DNA from: Kiritimatiellota bacterium B12222
GTDB lineage: Bacteria; Verrucomicrobiota; Kiritimatiellia; SS1-B-03-39; UBA6053
Direction: 5' to 3'
Length of the DNA: 64,000 nucleotides
Assembly (NCBI GenBank): GCA_029719485.1
Contig: CP120722.1
Span: 620,001 to 684,000, forward strand
Shown here: positions 1-8,082 of the stretch, in pieces
Position numbering within the stretch: position 1 is the first letter of the stretch
How the letters are laid out: each line of letters opens with the position of its first letter
Notes under the pieces: model-generated
Database searches by the model: none
What the model was told of the DNA's origin: nothing
The model's input: only the letters and a program-made list of their open reading frames with translations
Position numbers and translations under genes: made by a program

Positions 1-297
1 GGCTGGGTGGGGCCAGGCCGTTGGCCCGCGGGTGTTGGGAAGAAAGGCGAAGATTGAAAATTGAACATTGAACATCGAACATTGAATAGGGGAAGGGGGT
101 GAATCGAAATCGGGAGTTGTTGGTCAGAGGTCAGGGGTCATTTGTCATTGGTCAGGGGTGGGGAATTGAGCCCCGAAGGTGGTGAGTCTCCATAGCCCGG
201 TCCGTCAGGGCCGGGTGATTGTACCGAATCAAATCCGAGCCCTGAAAGTGGCGACTCTCGGCTCAAGCCTAGAGAATTGTAAATGGAAATCAGGATG
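1..297. repeat. Noncoding region with two short-repeat families
   Basis: No convincing gene is seen. Bases 50-88 hold a run of the degenerate direct repeat ACATTGAACATCGAACATTG. The longer stretch from base 1 to 88 (a GGCTGGGTGGG start, a GGCCCGCGGG palindrome, then the ATTGAA run) recurs at about 13362-13447. Bases 122-158 carry a second family built on GGTCA at spacings of about 7-10 nt, which recurs at the far right end of the window (63857-63957). Confidence 0.7.
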
Positions 298-395
298 CGT
301 TGCCCGTACCCCATCCGGGGCACATCCTTTTTGTTCGTGGTCTCGGGGGCATGGCCCCCGAGCTAAATGCGATGACGCCTCCGGCGCCGTTGAGG
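298..395 (+). repeat. REP-like palindromic unit, dispersed relative of those around the transposase
   Basis: This unit reads GCGTTGCCCGTAC, then a CCGGGGCAC element, a T-rich stretch, then a hairpin at 342-362 with 9-bp arms CTCGGGGGC and GCCCCCGAG around a 3-nt ATG loop, then GCTAAATGCGATG and CCTCCGGCGCCG. The same order of blocks is found at about 62000-62098 and 62729-62830, beside the Y1-type transposase. It is therefore a remote copy of that family, lying 61 kb away downstream of clpS. Confidence 0.75.
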
Positions 396-488
396 GAATG
401 GGTGGAGGGGTGGGGTTGTTGTGGTCCCAGCCCTTTGGTCTGCGGGGAGAGGGGGGGGCAAAATCTTGTTTTTTGCCCCTTTTGGGGC

Positions 489-543
489 TTATTCGGCTCG
501 GCGGAGGGTGGCTTGGAGTCCGTAGCTATGTAGTTGATGGAGG
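489..543 (-). pseudogene. Duplicated 3' fragment of clpS
   Basis: This is an exact repeat of the last 18 or so codons of clpS plus its stop codon (the fragment reads HSYGLQATLRRAE then stop), created by the tandem duplication at 345-733. It has no start of its own and is not expected to be translated. Confidence 0.8.
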
Positions 544-644
544 GGGGGCATGGCCCCCGAGCTAAATGCGATGAGGCCTCCGGCGCCGTTGGGGGAATGG
601 GTGGAGTTGTTGTGGTTCCAGCCCTTTGGTCTGCGGGGAGAGAG

Positions 645-677
645 GGGGCAAAATCTTGTTTTTTGCCCCTTTTGGGG
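645..677 (-). terminator. Possible terminator hairpin after clpS
   Basis: Immediately beyond the clpS stop lie two mutually exclusive hairpins: GCCCC-AAAA-GGGGC (664-677) and GGGGCAAAA pairing with TTTTGCCCC (645-669). The runs of A and T inside the stem suit transcript termination, but a clean trailing U-tract is not seen on the minus strand. A duplicate sits at about 455-487. Confidence 0.45.
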
Positions 678-678
678 C

Positions 679-960
679 TTATTCGGCTCGGCGGAGGGTG
701 GCTTGGAGTCCGTAGCTATGTAGTTGATGGAGGTGGAGTTCAGCTTGTTCGCGTTCTTCGGTGGCGACCAGGGATTTGCCTTGGTTGTGGACTTCCAGCA
801 TGAGTTTGGTGGCGAGGGAACGGTTATAGTTGAATACTTTTTGTAAAACGTACACGACGTAGGGCATTAAATTAACGGGGTCGTCCCAGACCACGATGTT
901 CCAGGGGATATCGAGATCGGTGAGGGTCTCGGTTTCGGTTTGGGTGTGGGGATTTCCCAT
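679..960 (-). CDS. clpS: ATP-dependent Clp protease adaptor ClpS
   Basis: ClpS binds the ClpA N-domain and delivers N-degron substrates to the ClpAP protease in the cytoplasm. The 93-residue product has the family signature VVWDDPVNLMPYVVYVLQ followed by ATKLMLEVH and the C-terminal LHSYGLQATL. The DDPVN segment and the MLEVH helix form the N-degron pocket. An earlier ATG at 978 exists, but the ATG at 960 gives a TAATG overlap with the stop of the upstream YjbQ-family gene, which suggests translational coupling, so I chose it. The 3' end of the gene was copied in a tandem duplication just downstream. Confidence 0.93.
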   Translation of the reverse strand: MGNPHTQTETETLTDLDIPWNIVVWDDPVNLMPYVVYVLQKVFNYNRSLATKLMLEVHNQGKSLVATEEREQAELHLHQLHSYGLQATLRRAE

Positions 961-1388
961 TAGTTTGTGTCTCCCCAAGCGGTGAGCATGAGTTTGCGGG
1001 AACCACCGTGATTGCGGTGTTCGCAGAGGTAAATGCCTTGCCAGGTGCCGAGGGCGAGGCGTCCGGATTGGATGGGCAGTTGGAGGGAGGGACCCAATAA
1101 GCTGGCTTTAATGTGGGCGGGCATGTCATCGGGCCCTTCTAAGGTATGCAAATAGTAGGGTTCATTTTCGCGGACAGAGGCGTTGAAATGTGACTCAAAA
1201 TCGTCGAGAACTTCGGGACTGGCGTTTTCATTGAGGGTGAGTGAGGCGGAGGTATGTTGTATGAATATCTGGAGCATTCCGCAACGAATGGCCTGTATTT
1301 CAGGGAGTTCCTGCATGATTTCCCGGGTAACCAAGTGAAATCCACGGGGGCGGGCGGTTAAACTGATCTGTTTTTGAATCCATTTCAT
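960..1388 (-). CDS. YjbQ / UPF0047 family protein (secondary thiamine-phosphate synthase-type)
   Basis: The 142-residue protein starts MKWIQKQISL and carries the family's hallmarks: LQIFIQHTSASLTLNENA, then DDMPAHIKASLLGPSLQLPI and the C-terminal GTWQGIYLCEHRNHGGSRK. The H, E and D residues in these blocks match the conserved positions of UPF0047. E. coli YjbQ has weak thiamine-phosphate synthase activity, but the physiological role of the family is unsettled. It overlaps clpS by TAATG and is divergent from the surA-like gene. The reading frame stays open far upstream, into the surA-like gene, but homology begins only at the methionine at 1388. Confidence 0.9.
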   Translation of the reverse strand: MKWIQKQISLTARPRGFHLVTREIMQELPEIQAIRCGMLQIFIQHTSASLTLNENASPEVLDDFESHFNASVRENEPYYLHTLEGPDDMPAHIKASLLGPSLQLPIQSGRLALGTWQGIYLCEHRNHGGSRKLMLTAWGDTN

Positions 1389-1505
1389 GTGAAGGTGATA
1401 TGTGGGGAAAAGGGGGAGGTCAATGCCAAGTTGGGGCGGGGTGTTGGGTGAAGTCCCCTGTAATTGTGGCTTCACAGCCTTGCTTTCCTTCGTTATGGAA
1501 GGGGG

Positions 1506-2501
1506 ATGCGAACACTTCTGCTTTTTTCTTTCATTTTCATGACTTCCCTCCTGCCTCTGCACGCGCAGAATCGCGCCCAACCTGTGGACGGCTTTGCGGC
1601 GGAAGTGGACGGGGTGATTATTACGGTGGGGGATGTGATTGAGCAAATTCGTCCGCAGTTGATGCAATTGCGCAAGGAAAGCAAAGGGGCCGCTTTTGTG
1701 CAGAAGCAGGCGGAATTGTTTAACGATGGCTTGGAGAAGCAGATTGAGCAGAAGTTGATGTTGGCGCAATTTAATAAAGTGGGAGCGGAATTGCCGGCGG
1801 GTATGGTGAGGGAACGAAAGGATTTGGTGATTCGGGAGCGGTTTGATGGCAGTCAGCAGGCCTTTATTGAGGCGCTGCGTCAGGTGGGGAAAACCGAAAA
1901 GGATTGGGAAGATGAAATGATGGAGCAGATGATCACGCAATCGATGGTGCAACAATTTGTGCGTGGGCAAATCAATGTTTCTCCCCGGGAAATTCGGGAG
2001 CGCTATGAGATGAAAAAGTATGAGTTGCAACAGGACACGGAATTGAAGTTGTATGCGATTGCATTTCGTCCGGCCTTGGTGGGTGGAGAGCAGGAGCGTT
2101 TAGAAAAGATTCAAAATGTGATGAAGCTGTTGGCGGAGGGGGCTGACTTTTCTGAAACGGCCTTGCGTTATTCTGAAGGACCGAGTGCATCCAAAGGGGG
2201 AGATGAGGGTTGGGTGAATTTGAGCAGTTTGCCTGATGTGTTGAAGCTTCCGCTGTTGGAGGCAGAGGTGGGAGATATTACGCCCTTGATTGAGACGCCT
2301 GTGCAGTCTTATATTTTTAAAGTGGAAGATCGCAGAGGGGGTGAAACCCAAACTGTTGAACAAGCCCAAGCGTTGTTGACCAAAGAAATTGAGCAAGAGA
2401 AGTATCGCGAGATCTACGACAGTTGGATGGAGGGATTGCGTGATCAATTTCAAGTGCGTCGCTTTAATCCTGATCTTTCCGCGGTGACCGGAGATCAGTA
2501 A
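1506..2501 (+). CDS. SurA-like periplasmic peptidyl-prolyl isomerase / chaperone
   Basis: The product has a signal peptide (MRTLLLFSFIFMTSLLPLHA, then QNRA), an N-terminal SurA-type helical region (about residues 25-165, including AEVDGVIITVGDVIEQIRPQ) and one parvulin PPIase domain (about 180-290, with the block GADFSETALRYSEGPSASKG followed by GDEGWV). It should help outer-membrane proteins fold in the periplasm. At 331 residues it is shorter than E. coli SurA (428) and has one rather than two parvulin domains. I set the start at 1506, after a purine-rich GGAAGGGGG, rather than the upstream in-frame ATG at 1464, because it gives a clean signal peptide. pdxA follows after 1 nt and then rsmA, an order shared with E. 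coli. Confidence 0.85.
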   Translation: MRTLLLFSFIFMTSLLPLHAQNRAQPVDGFAAEVDGVIITVGDVIEQIRPQLMQLRKESKGAAFVQKQAELFNDGLEKQIEQKLMLAQFNKVGAELPAGMVRERKDLVIRERFDGSQQAFIEALRQVGKTEKDWEDEMMEQMITQSMVQQFVRGQINVSPREIRERYEMKKYELQQDTELKLYAIAFRPALVGGEQERLEKIQNVMKLLAEGADFSETALRYSEGPSASKGGDEGWVNLSSLPDVLKLPLLEAEVGDITPLIETPVQSYIFKVEDRRGGETQTVEQAQALLTKEIEQEKYREIYDSWMEGLRDQFQVRRFNPDLSAVTGDQ

Positions 2502-2502
2502 G

Positions 2503-3474
2503 ATGGTTAAACGCATTGGTATTTCGATAGGTGATCCTAACGGGATTGGCTTGGAGGTTGCGCTCAAAGCTTGGCAGGTGATGTCGAGTCAGGAGTCAGA
2601 TCTTAAAACGGAATTTTGTTTTGTGGGCGATGGCGATTTGATTGCGCAGTCAGCACGGGATTTTGAGATGCCGTTGCCCGAAATTTTAGAGAGTAAAGTT
2701 CGTTATCCGCAGGCGCAGTATGGGGAGTGCAAGGCGGAGGCGGGTCGGGCATCGGCAAGTTGGGTGGATGAAGGGATTGCGAAATGTTTATCGGGTGAGT
2801 TTGATGCGTTGGTGACGGCGCCTATTCATAAACAGGCCTGGGACTTGGCGGGGATTCCTTTTCCGGGGCACACGGAATTATTGGCTGATCGATGCAACAC
2901 GGAGCGTTTTGGAATGTTGCTTGCGGGGAAAGGATTGCGGGTGATGTTGGCGACGCGGCATGTGCCGATTTGCAAAGTTCCCGAAGTGTTGAATGAAAAA
3001 GAAATCCGTTTGGCGGTTGATTTATTATGTGAAGGCTTGCCGTTGTTGGGCTTGGAGGATTCGCGTATTGCGGTGTGTGGATTGAATCCGCATGCGGGAG
3101 ATGGTGGAGCCATTGGGTCTGAGGAAGTGTCGTGGATTGCGCCTTTGATTTCGAAACTCAAGGCGGAAGGTCGTCCGGTGACGGGGCCTCATCCTGCGGA
3201 CACGGTTTTTCACGAAGCGGTGTTGGGTCATCACGATGCCATTGTGGCGTTGTACCACGATCAGGGTTTAGGTCCGCTTAAACTTTGGGCTTTTGATGAA
3301 GGGGTGAATATTACTTTGGGCTTGCCGATGATTCGCACGTCGCCTGATCATGGCACAGCTTTTGGCATTGCGGGTCAGGGGATTGCGCGACCTGATAGTA
3401 TGTGTGAAGCCCTCAAAACTGCTGTACAACTGAGCACCCGGGAGAATCCATGGAAGACGTCTATCCCTGCCTGA
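2503..3474 (+). CDS. pdxA: 4-hydroxythreonine-4-phosphate dehydrogenase PdxA
   Basis: PdxA oxidises 4-phosphohydroxy-L-threonine with NAD to give the amino-ketone used in pyridoxal phosphate synthesis. The 323-residue protein shows the family motifs in order: ISIGDPNGIGLEVAL at the N-terminus, VTAPIHK, FPGHTELLADRC with a metal-ligand histidine, HPADTVF, ALYHDQGLGPLK with a second metal-ligand histidine, and LGLPMIRTSPDHGTAFGIAG with the third. The length is normal. It sits 1 nt after the surA-like gene and overlaps rsmA by 25 nt, so the three are probably one operon. Confidence 0.96.
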   Translation: MVKRIGISIGDPNGIGLEVALKAWQVMSSQESDLKTEFCFVGDGDLIAQSARDFEMPLPEILESKVRYPQAQYGECKAEAGRASASWVDEGIAKCLSGEFDALVTAPIHKQAWDLAGIPFPGHTELLADRCNTERFGMLLAGKGLRVMLATRHVPICKVPEVLNEKEIRLAVDLLCEGLPLLGLEDSRIAVCGLNPHAGDGGAIGSEEVSWIAPLISKLKAEGRPVTGPHPADTVFHEAVLGHHDAIVALYHDQGLGPLKLWAFDEGVNITLGLPMIRTSPDHGTAFGIAGQGIARPDSMCEALKTAVQLSTRENPWKTSIPA

Positions 3475-4292
3475 CCCGTTCCCGTGAGGTGCGGCATTAT
3501 CTTTCCGACATCGGATTTTCTCCCAGCAAAAGTATGGGGCAAAACTTTTTAATTGATGCGAACATGCGCGATTTGATACTCGATGCGTCGGGGGTGGGAT
3601 CGGAGGATATGGCGGTAGAAATTGGACCGGGTTTGGGGGTGATGACCGAAGGGTTGATGGAGCGTGCGAAGCATGTGACGGCGATTGAATTGGACTTCCG
3701 ACTTGCGGAACATTTGCAACAGCGCTTTTCCGAAAGGCGGAACCTGACCTTGTTAAATCAGGATGCCACCAAAACGGACTGGGAAGCGTTTGTGCGTCCG
3801 GATCCGGTGCGGGTGATTTCAAATTTACCCTATTCGGTGGGCAGTCGGATTTTGTATGACTTGGCGGATCCGGCCTTGGCGCCTGTGTCGATTACCGTGA
3901 TGTTGCAAAGTGATGTGGCGGATAGAATGTTGGCGGCTCCGGCCTCGGACCTTTATGGGTTGTTGACGGTGCGCATGAGTTGGGCTTATGAAATTTCGCG
4001 GGTACGCAATGTGCCGGGGAACTGTTTTTTGCCTCCGCCAAGGGTGGGGAGTTCGGTGGTGCATTTGGAGCGTCGGACGCAGGCACCGGCAGAGGTGAAT
4101 GATTACGCCACCTTGGAGAAGTTATCCCGATTTGCGTTTACGAAACGGCGCAAGCAATTGAAAAGTATTTTGAAAAGTTTTGGCACGCCAATGGATGATG
4201 GGCCGGTTGATTTGACCCGACGTCCGGAAACGTTAAATTTGGAGGAATGGGCGGCGTTGAGTAATGCGGTGAGTGGGGCGGATAAGGGATAA
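3450..4292 (+). CDS. rsmA: 16S rRNA (adenine1518-N6/adenine1519-N6)-dimethyltransferase RsmA/KsgA
   Basis: RsmA dimethylates two adjacent adenines in the 3' hairpin of 16S rRNA late in small-subunit assembly. The 280-residue sequence has SKSMGQNFLID near the N-terminus, the SAM-binding motif VEIGPGLGVMT, the acidic TAIELD and the catalytic NLPY motif in SNLPYSVGSRILYDL. The C-terminal helical domain with FAFTKRRKQLKSIL is typical of the family. The start lies inside the end of pdxA (25-nt overlap), consistent with coupled translation. Confidence 0.95.
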   Translation: MEDVYPCLTRSREVRHYLSDIGFSPSKSMGQNFLIDANMRDLILDASGVGSEDMAVEIGPGLGVMTEGLMERAKHVTAIELDFRLAEHLQQRFSERRNLTLLNQDATKTDWEAFVRPDPVRVISNLPYSVGSRILYDLADPALAPVSITVMLQSDVADRMLAAPASDLYGLLTVRMSWAYEISRVRNVPGNCFLPPPRVGSSVVHLERRTQAPAEVNDYATLEKLSRFAFTKRRKQLKSILKSFGTPMDDGPVDLTRRPETLNLEEWAALSNAVSGADKG

Positions 4293-4404
4293 GGGATTGA
4301 TGATGGCGGATGGGGAGGCACCCGCCTCCTGCTTCCCGACGATTTAAATCGGTTTCAAGCGAGGTAATATGCATTTTCAAAAAGATAGACCGAGCTTAGG
4401 GTAA

Positions 4405-5418
4405 ATGGGTTACATGAGTGATGAGGCGACATCGAACATCATGAAAATGAAATTTTCTCAAATACCACTCTGTGCATGGCCGGGCGCTTTATGTATTGAT
4501 GCACCGTCGGTTGCGTTGGCTTGGGCATGGTTGTTGACGCGTGAGCGGGGGCAAGCGTTGACTCCCATGATAGGTTGCAGTCTCTTTTTGTTTGTGTGGC
4601 TTATTTATGCGCTGGATCGTTTTGTGCAGGCTTTTGGTGTGGATGCGGAGGAGGATACCGTACGTCATCGGTTTTGGTTTACGTACAAATATTATTTAAG
4701 TGTTCCGGTAGGATTGGCCATAAGCGCTTGTGTGTATTTTTCCTTGTGGGTGTTACCCCAAAATTTCATATTTGGTTCAGGTGTTCTGGTGGTTGTGTTG
4801 GCGATCTATCTTTTTTTCTGCTGTTTCACTACGCGACTTTCATTAAATTTTAAGCCGAAAATTTGGTTGTGTGGCCTTCTGTTTGCTTTGGGGGTTCAAC
4901 TTGCGTCGGGATATAATTTGCCAGCGTTTCAAGCGTTATCTGCGCAGGTCGATCTGGAAGGACGGTCTGGCCTTTTAGAAAGTATTGAGGCCTTTTGGTT
5001 GATGGGAATTCATGGACTACTGTTATTGATGAGGGGAAATGCTTTATTTCTCGGAGTTGGTTTTGGGATAAATTGTGCGGCCATTTCTCTGTGGCAGCAG
5101 GAGAAAAATCCGCATTTGCCTGATCGTCGATCCTTTGCCGGACTGGGTGAGAAAGCGTGTATACGCTTTGTGCGTTTTACCAGCTTTTGGATAGTGGTAT
5201 TGATTGTGTTTGCGGTGGTGGGGTTTCGATCTGCGGGTGGGGCTGAGGCAATGGATTCTTTTGAAACTCTTCATCCCTGGTCGTTGTTGAGTATGGCAAG
5301 CACCCTAAGCTTGTTGTTATTATTTCATTTTAAGCGAGATCGATTTTCGGTGGAGACGCTTCGGTTTATCGCGGATGGCGTGTATTTAACTCCCTTGGTT
5401 TGGGTGTGGGTGGTTTAG
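4405..5418 (+). CDS. Multi-pass inner-membrane protein of unknown function
   Basis: The 337-residue product has about eight or nine hydrophobic segments. The positions WLIYALDRFVQ followed by VRHRFWF resemble the LxDR-type blocks of distant UbiA-like membrane proteins, but the canonical UbiA aspartate motifs are not clearly present, so I do not call it a prenyltransferase. There is a second possible start at 4414. It is separated from rsmA by 112 nt that hold a GGAGGC/GCCTCC inverted repeat (about 4313-4328), so it may be transcribed separately. Confidence 0.6.
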   Translation: MGYMSDEATSNIMKMKFSQIPLCAWPGALCIDAPSVALAWAWLLTRERGQALTPMIGCSLFLFVWLIYALDRFVQAFGVDAEEDTVRHRFWFTYKYYLSVPVGLAISACVYFSLWVLPQNFIFGSGVLVVVLAIYLFFCCFTTRLSLNFKPKIWLCGLLFALGVQLASGYNLPAFQALSAQVDLEGRSGLLESIEAFWLMGIHGLLLLMRGNALFLGVGFGINCAAISLWQQEKNPHLPDRRSFAGLGEKACIRFVRFTSFWIVVLIVFAVVGFRSAGGAEAMDSFETLHPWSLLSMASTLSLLLLFHFKRDRFSVETLRFIADGVYLTPLVWVWVV

Positions 5419-5610
5419 GGGTTGGGTTGTTGAGTAGTTGAGTAGTTGAGAGGTTGAGAGGTTGAGTGTGTTGGGTAGTGAGGGGGTTGCCATCGGAATC
5501 GGTATCGGAATCGGAATCGAAAATGAAATGGGTAGGGGTGAGAGCCGCCGCTTTCAGGGCTCAGGAGTAGGGTGAATGGTTTATCCCGGCCCTGACGGAC
5601 CGGGCTGTGG

Positions 5611-5862
5611 AGAGCCGCCGCCTTCGGGGCTTAAGATATCGGGATCGGGCTCAAGATCTTTGAGGAGGCAGGTGGCGGGAGGCGGGGAAAATCAATTTCA
5701 CCAAAAAGGCCCGAAGGGCTGAACCTCCACAGGCCGGTGCGTAGCGCCGGTATAATGGGTAATATACAGCGTAGAGGCCTGAAAGGCTGATTCTCTTACT
5801 GGTTTGGGTTGTTGGGTGGGAGGAGAGGAGGCGGGTGTCAGGGAACGGGTTTACCATCGGAA
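5611..5862. repeat. 252-bp direct repeat, copy 1
   Basis: It starts AGAGCCGCCGCCTTCGGGGC and ends at CCATCGGAA. I see a single difference from copy 2 at 6076-6327 (C at 5768 against T at 6233). It carries the palindromic block GGCCCGAAGGGCTGAACC, shared with 57590-57680. The near-identity implies a recent copying event. Confidence 0.85.
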
Positions 5863-6075
5863 GCGGTATCGGTATCGGAATCGGTATCGAAAATGAAATG
5901 GGTAGGGGTGGTTCAGCCTTACAGGCCTCTTTTCATGTTATACTCATTCATCCCAGCGCTTTGCGCTGGGCTGTGGAGGTTCAGCCCTTCGGGCCTTGCT
6001 TGGGTAGGTGGTGATTTCGATGGTGGTTGGGGGATAGGGAAGCGGACGGAATCGAAAATGAAATGGGTAGCGATG

Positions 6076-6327
6076 AGAGCCGCCGCCTTCGGGGCTTAAG
6101 ATATCGGGATCGGGCTCAAGATCTTTGAGGAGGCAGGTGGCGGGAGGCGGGGAAAATCAATTTCACCAAAAAGGCCCGAAGGGCTGAACCTCCACAGGCC
6201 GGTGCGTAGCGCCGGTATAATGGGTAATATACAGTGTAGAGGCCTGAAAGGCTGATTCTCTTACTGGTTTGGGTTGTTGGGTGGGAGGAGAGGAGGCGGG
6301 TGTCAGGGAACGGGTTTACCATCGGAA
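6076..6327. repeat. 252-bp direct repeat, copy 2
   Basis: This is the second copy of the element at 5611-5862, with an offset of 465 bp. It runs directly into the expanded ATCGGT hexamer tract at 6320-6360. Confidence 0.85.
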
Positions 6328-6360
6328 TCGGTATCGGTATCGGTATCGGTATCGGTATCG
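6320..6360. repeat. Hexanucleotide tandem repeat (ATCGGT)n
   Basis: There are about 6.5 units of ATCGGT (one variant ATCGGA). Shorter, more degenerate runs at the same place relative to a following AAAATGAAATGGGTAG are at 5492-5519 and 5855-5889. Unit number differs at each locus, as expected for slippage. Confidence 0.85.
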
Positions 6361-6457
6361 AAAATGAAATGGGTAGCGATGAGAGCCACCGCCTTCAGGG
6401 CTTGCTTGGCTAGGGGATTCGATGCCGATGTCGATGTCGACTCAACCACTCACAGCA

Positions 6458-7300
6458 TCAGGAATGATGGAGGGCGGAGGAGAATTCGCCTAAGAGGATG
6501 GGTACTTGTTTTAAGATCTGAGAAAGGTCGGCTTTGTCTTGGTGGGACCAGGCGAGCAGGGCTTGATCTTCTAGTTCGGCGATGGCGTGCTCGAGTTTAG
6601 TGAGGGCGTTGCCGAGGGGACGCAGTGTGGCTTCTTGGAGCATGGCATCGAGTTCATCTGGCAGGAGGCCGCCGACAAGACGATTGAGGTGGAGTGCCAA
6701 TTGCCCTTGTGGGTTTCGGGTTTCGATAATTTGACAGCTAAGGGCCCATTGGGGCGAGCCGGTAAATTCTTGGAAGGCGCTGGGGACGGGCAAAGGTCCG
6801 AGGACGACTTGGGCTAACAGGTTATAGGAACTGTCTTTTTTGCCGTAGGCTTCGAGTTGCTCGCGTTTGAGGTTTTTGCCTGAAAGTATTTTGAGGTTTT
6901 CGTGAGCGGCGACGAGCTCTTGGATGGGGGCCCATTGGGGATGGCCCATGGGGCCGTAACCGGAGAATACAGACAGGGCACTGGGGGGCGGTTGATGGCG
7001 TTGTTCGTGAAAGTCATACACGCGGCCGGCTTGAAAGCGTTCGAAGGGTTGAAGAAAGGCGGCGGCTTGATCGCAAATTTGATCCCGTAAACAGGGGTCA
7101 AACTGGAGGTCGCCCGAGTCGTTTCCATTCACGGTGAGAGAGAGGGTGAGAGGCAAATCGATGGCTTGATCTGCGTATGCGGGAAATTTGTGTTGCAGGG
7201 TGTCACGGATCAATGCACGCAAGGCATCCGCGGCGGCTTGTTCACGGCGTTCGCTGCGTGTGAGGTTCTTGTGGTTTTGACGTGCTTCTTGAGTAGACAT
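6458..7300 (-). CDS. Hypothetical soluble protein
   Basis: I do not recognise this 280-residue protein. It has no signal peptide or membrane segment. The N-terminus is basic and helical (QNHKNLTRSERREQAAADAL), the middle has a glycine/proline/aromatic stretch (VFSGYGPMGHPQWAPIQELV) and the C-terminal third is strongly helical and leucine-rich (LEHAIAELEDQALLAW). Codon use looks like that of its neighbours, which supports a real gene. It is divergent from gph, with only 29 bp between the start codons, so the two may share a regulatory region. Confidence 0.65.
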   Translation of the reverse strand: MSTQEARQNHKNLTRSERREQAAADALRALIRDTLQHKFPAYADQAIDLPLTLSLTVNGNDSGDLQFDPCLRDQICDQAAAFLQPFERFQAGRVYDFHEQRHQPPPSALSVFSGYGPMGHPQWAPIQELVAAHENLKILSGKNLKREQLEAYGKKDSSYNLLAQVVLGPLPVPSAFQEFTGSPQWALSCQIIETRNPQGQLALHLNRLVGGLLPDELDAMLQEATLRPLGNALTKLEHAIAELEDQALLAWSHQDKADLSQILKQVPILLGEFSSALHHS

Positions 7301-7329
7301 AAGTGGAAGAGAAGCTAAGCTAAAAAGTT

Positions 7330-8004
7330 ATGATGAATAAAGCAAAAACGATGGCCGCACTGTTTGACTTGGATGGCACGCTTGTAGATTCGTTGCAAGA
7401 TATTGCAGCTTCTATGAATGAAGTATTAGTAAATAGGGGGTTTTCACCCCATCCCGTGGAACCATACCGGGTTTTTGTAGGGGATGGCATGGACATGTTG
7501 GTGCGGCGCGTTTTACCTAAAGAGGTGGATGTGAGTTCCAGTTTGTTGAGAGATATGATTCAGGATATGAAGCTTGCGTATGCGAGGCATTGGCGGGAAC
7601 ATGCGTTTGCCTATGAGGGGATAAAAGAGTTATTGGTTTCACTTGGGGAACAGGGGTATCTTCTGGGAGTTTTGAGTAATAAACCGGAAGCGTTCACTCG
7701 CGAAATGGTGTCCTACGTTTTTCCTGATATCAATTTTAACATTGTTCGTGGGGCCAGAACGCAGGTGCCGATCAAACCCGATCCAGCAGGTGCGCATGCC
7801 ATTTTGAAAGAGTGGGGATTGGAACCCGAGCAGGTGCTCTATGTGGGAGACACCAATACGGATATGCAGACGGGGAAAAATACGGGGATGTATACCGTGG
7901 GCGTGACTTGGGGCTTTCGGGACCGGGAAGAGTTGGAAAGCAATGGGGCGGATGATGTGGTGGATCATCCGCAAGAAATTTCAGATCGAATTTTAGGAGT
8001 TTAA
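7330..8004 (+). CDS. gph: HAD-family hydrolase, phosphoglycolate phosphatase-like
   Basis: This is a haloacid dehalogenase-superfamily phosphatase of 224 residues. Motif I is ALFDLDGTLVDSLQD (nucleophile and acid/base aspartates), motif II is GVLSNKPE, the motif III lysine is in PIKPDPAG and motif IV is LYVGDTNTDMQTG. The helical cap between motif I and motif II and the overall length fit phosphoglycolate phosphatase, but related HAD enzymes with other substrates (for example PpaX-type pyrophosphatases) cannot be excluded. ATG codons at 7330 and 7333 are both possible starts. Confidence 0.85.
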   Translation: MMNKAKTMAALFDLDGTLVDSLQDIAASMNEVLVNRGFSPHPVEPYRVFVGDGMDMLVRRVLPKEVDVSSSLLRDMIQDMKLAYARHWREHAFAYEGIKELLVSLGEQGYLLGVLSNKPEAFTREMVSYVFPDINFNIVRGARTQVPIKPDPAGAHAILKEWGLEPEQVLYVGDTNTDMQTGKNTGMYTVGVTWGFRDREELESNGADDVVDHPQEISDRILGV

Positions 8005-8082
8005 ACGAACAACGCGTCCTTGATGAATACCCTTGGTTTGGGTTTTGATTGAGGAGATCTACGAGAGAAAGGAATAGAGATT

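Larger units (their letters stand above)
345..733. repeat. Tandem duplication (345-543 and 544-733) carrying a REP palindrome and the 3' end of clpS
   Basis: Bases 345-543 and 544-733 are near-identical direct copies. The second is 9 bp shorter and has a few substitutions. Each copy starts with the REP palindrome, continues through an A/T-containing GGGGCAAAA...TTTTGCCCC hairpin and ends within clpS coding sequence (minus strand). The junctions are clean: GATGGAGG runs into GGGGG at 543/544 and into the rest of clpS at 733. The intact clpS uses the copy at 544-733, and the other copy is debris. Confidence 0.85.
5419..6457. repeat. Repeat-rich noncoding region
   Basis: About 1 kb without a credible gene. 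It contains a TTGAGTAGTTGAG-type run (5430-5466), two 252-bp near-identical direct copies (5611-5862 and 6076-6327), a related unit with palindromes at about 5905-6000, and three runs of an ATCGGT hexamer. Recurrent hairpins include GGCCCGAAGGGC-type and GCCGGTGCG...CGCCGG-type elements. The small open frames here translate the repeats and are not counted as genes. Confidence 0.75.

Noticed and set aside
1389-2030. Upstream extension of the YjbQ-family frame to 2030 on the minus strand
   Set aside because: It is antisense to the surA-like gene, low in complexity (HLLLH-type), and homology starts only at 1388.
8005-8082. FMN riboswitch upstream of riboflavin synthase
   Set aside because: The 78-nt gap is too short and shows none of the conserved junction sequences.
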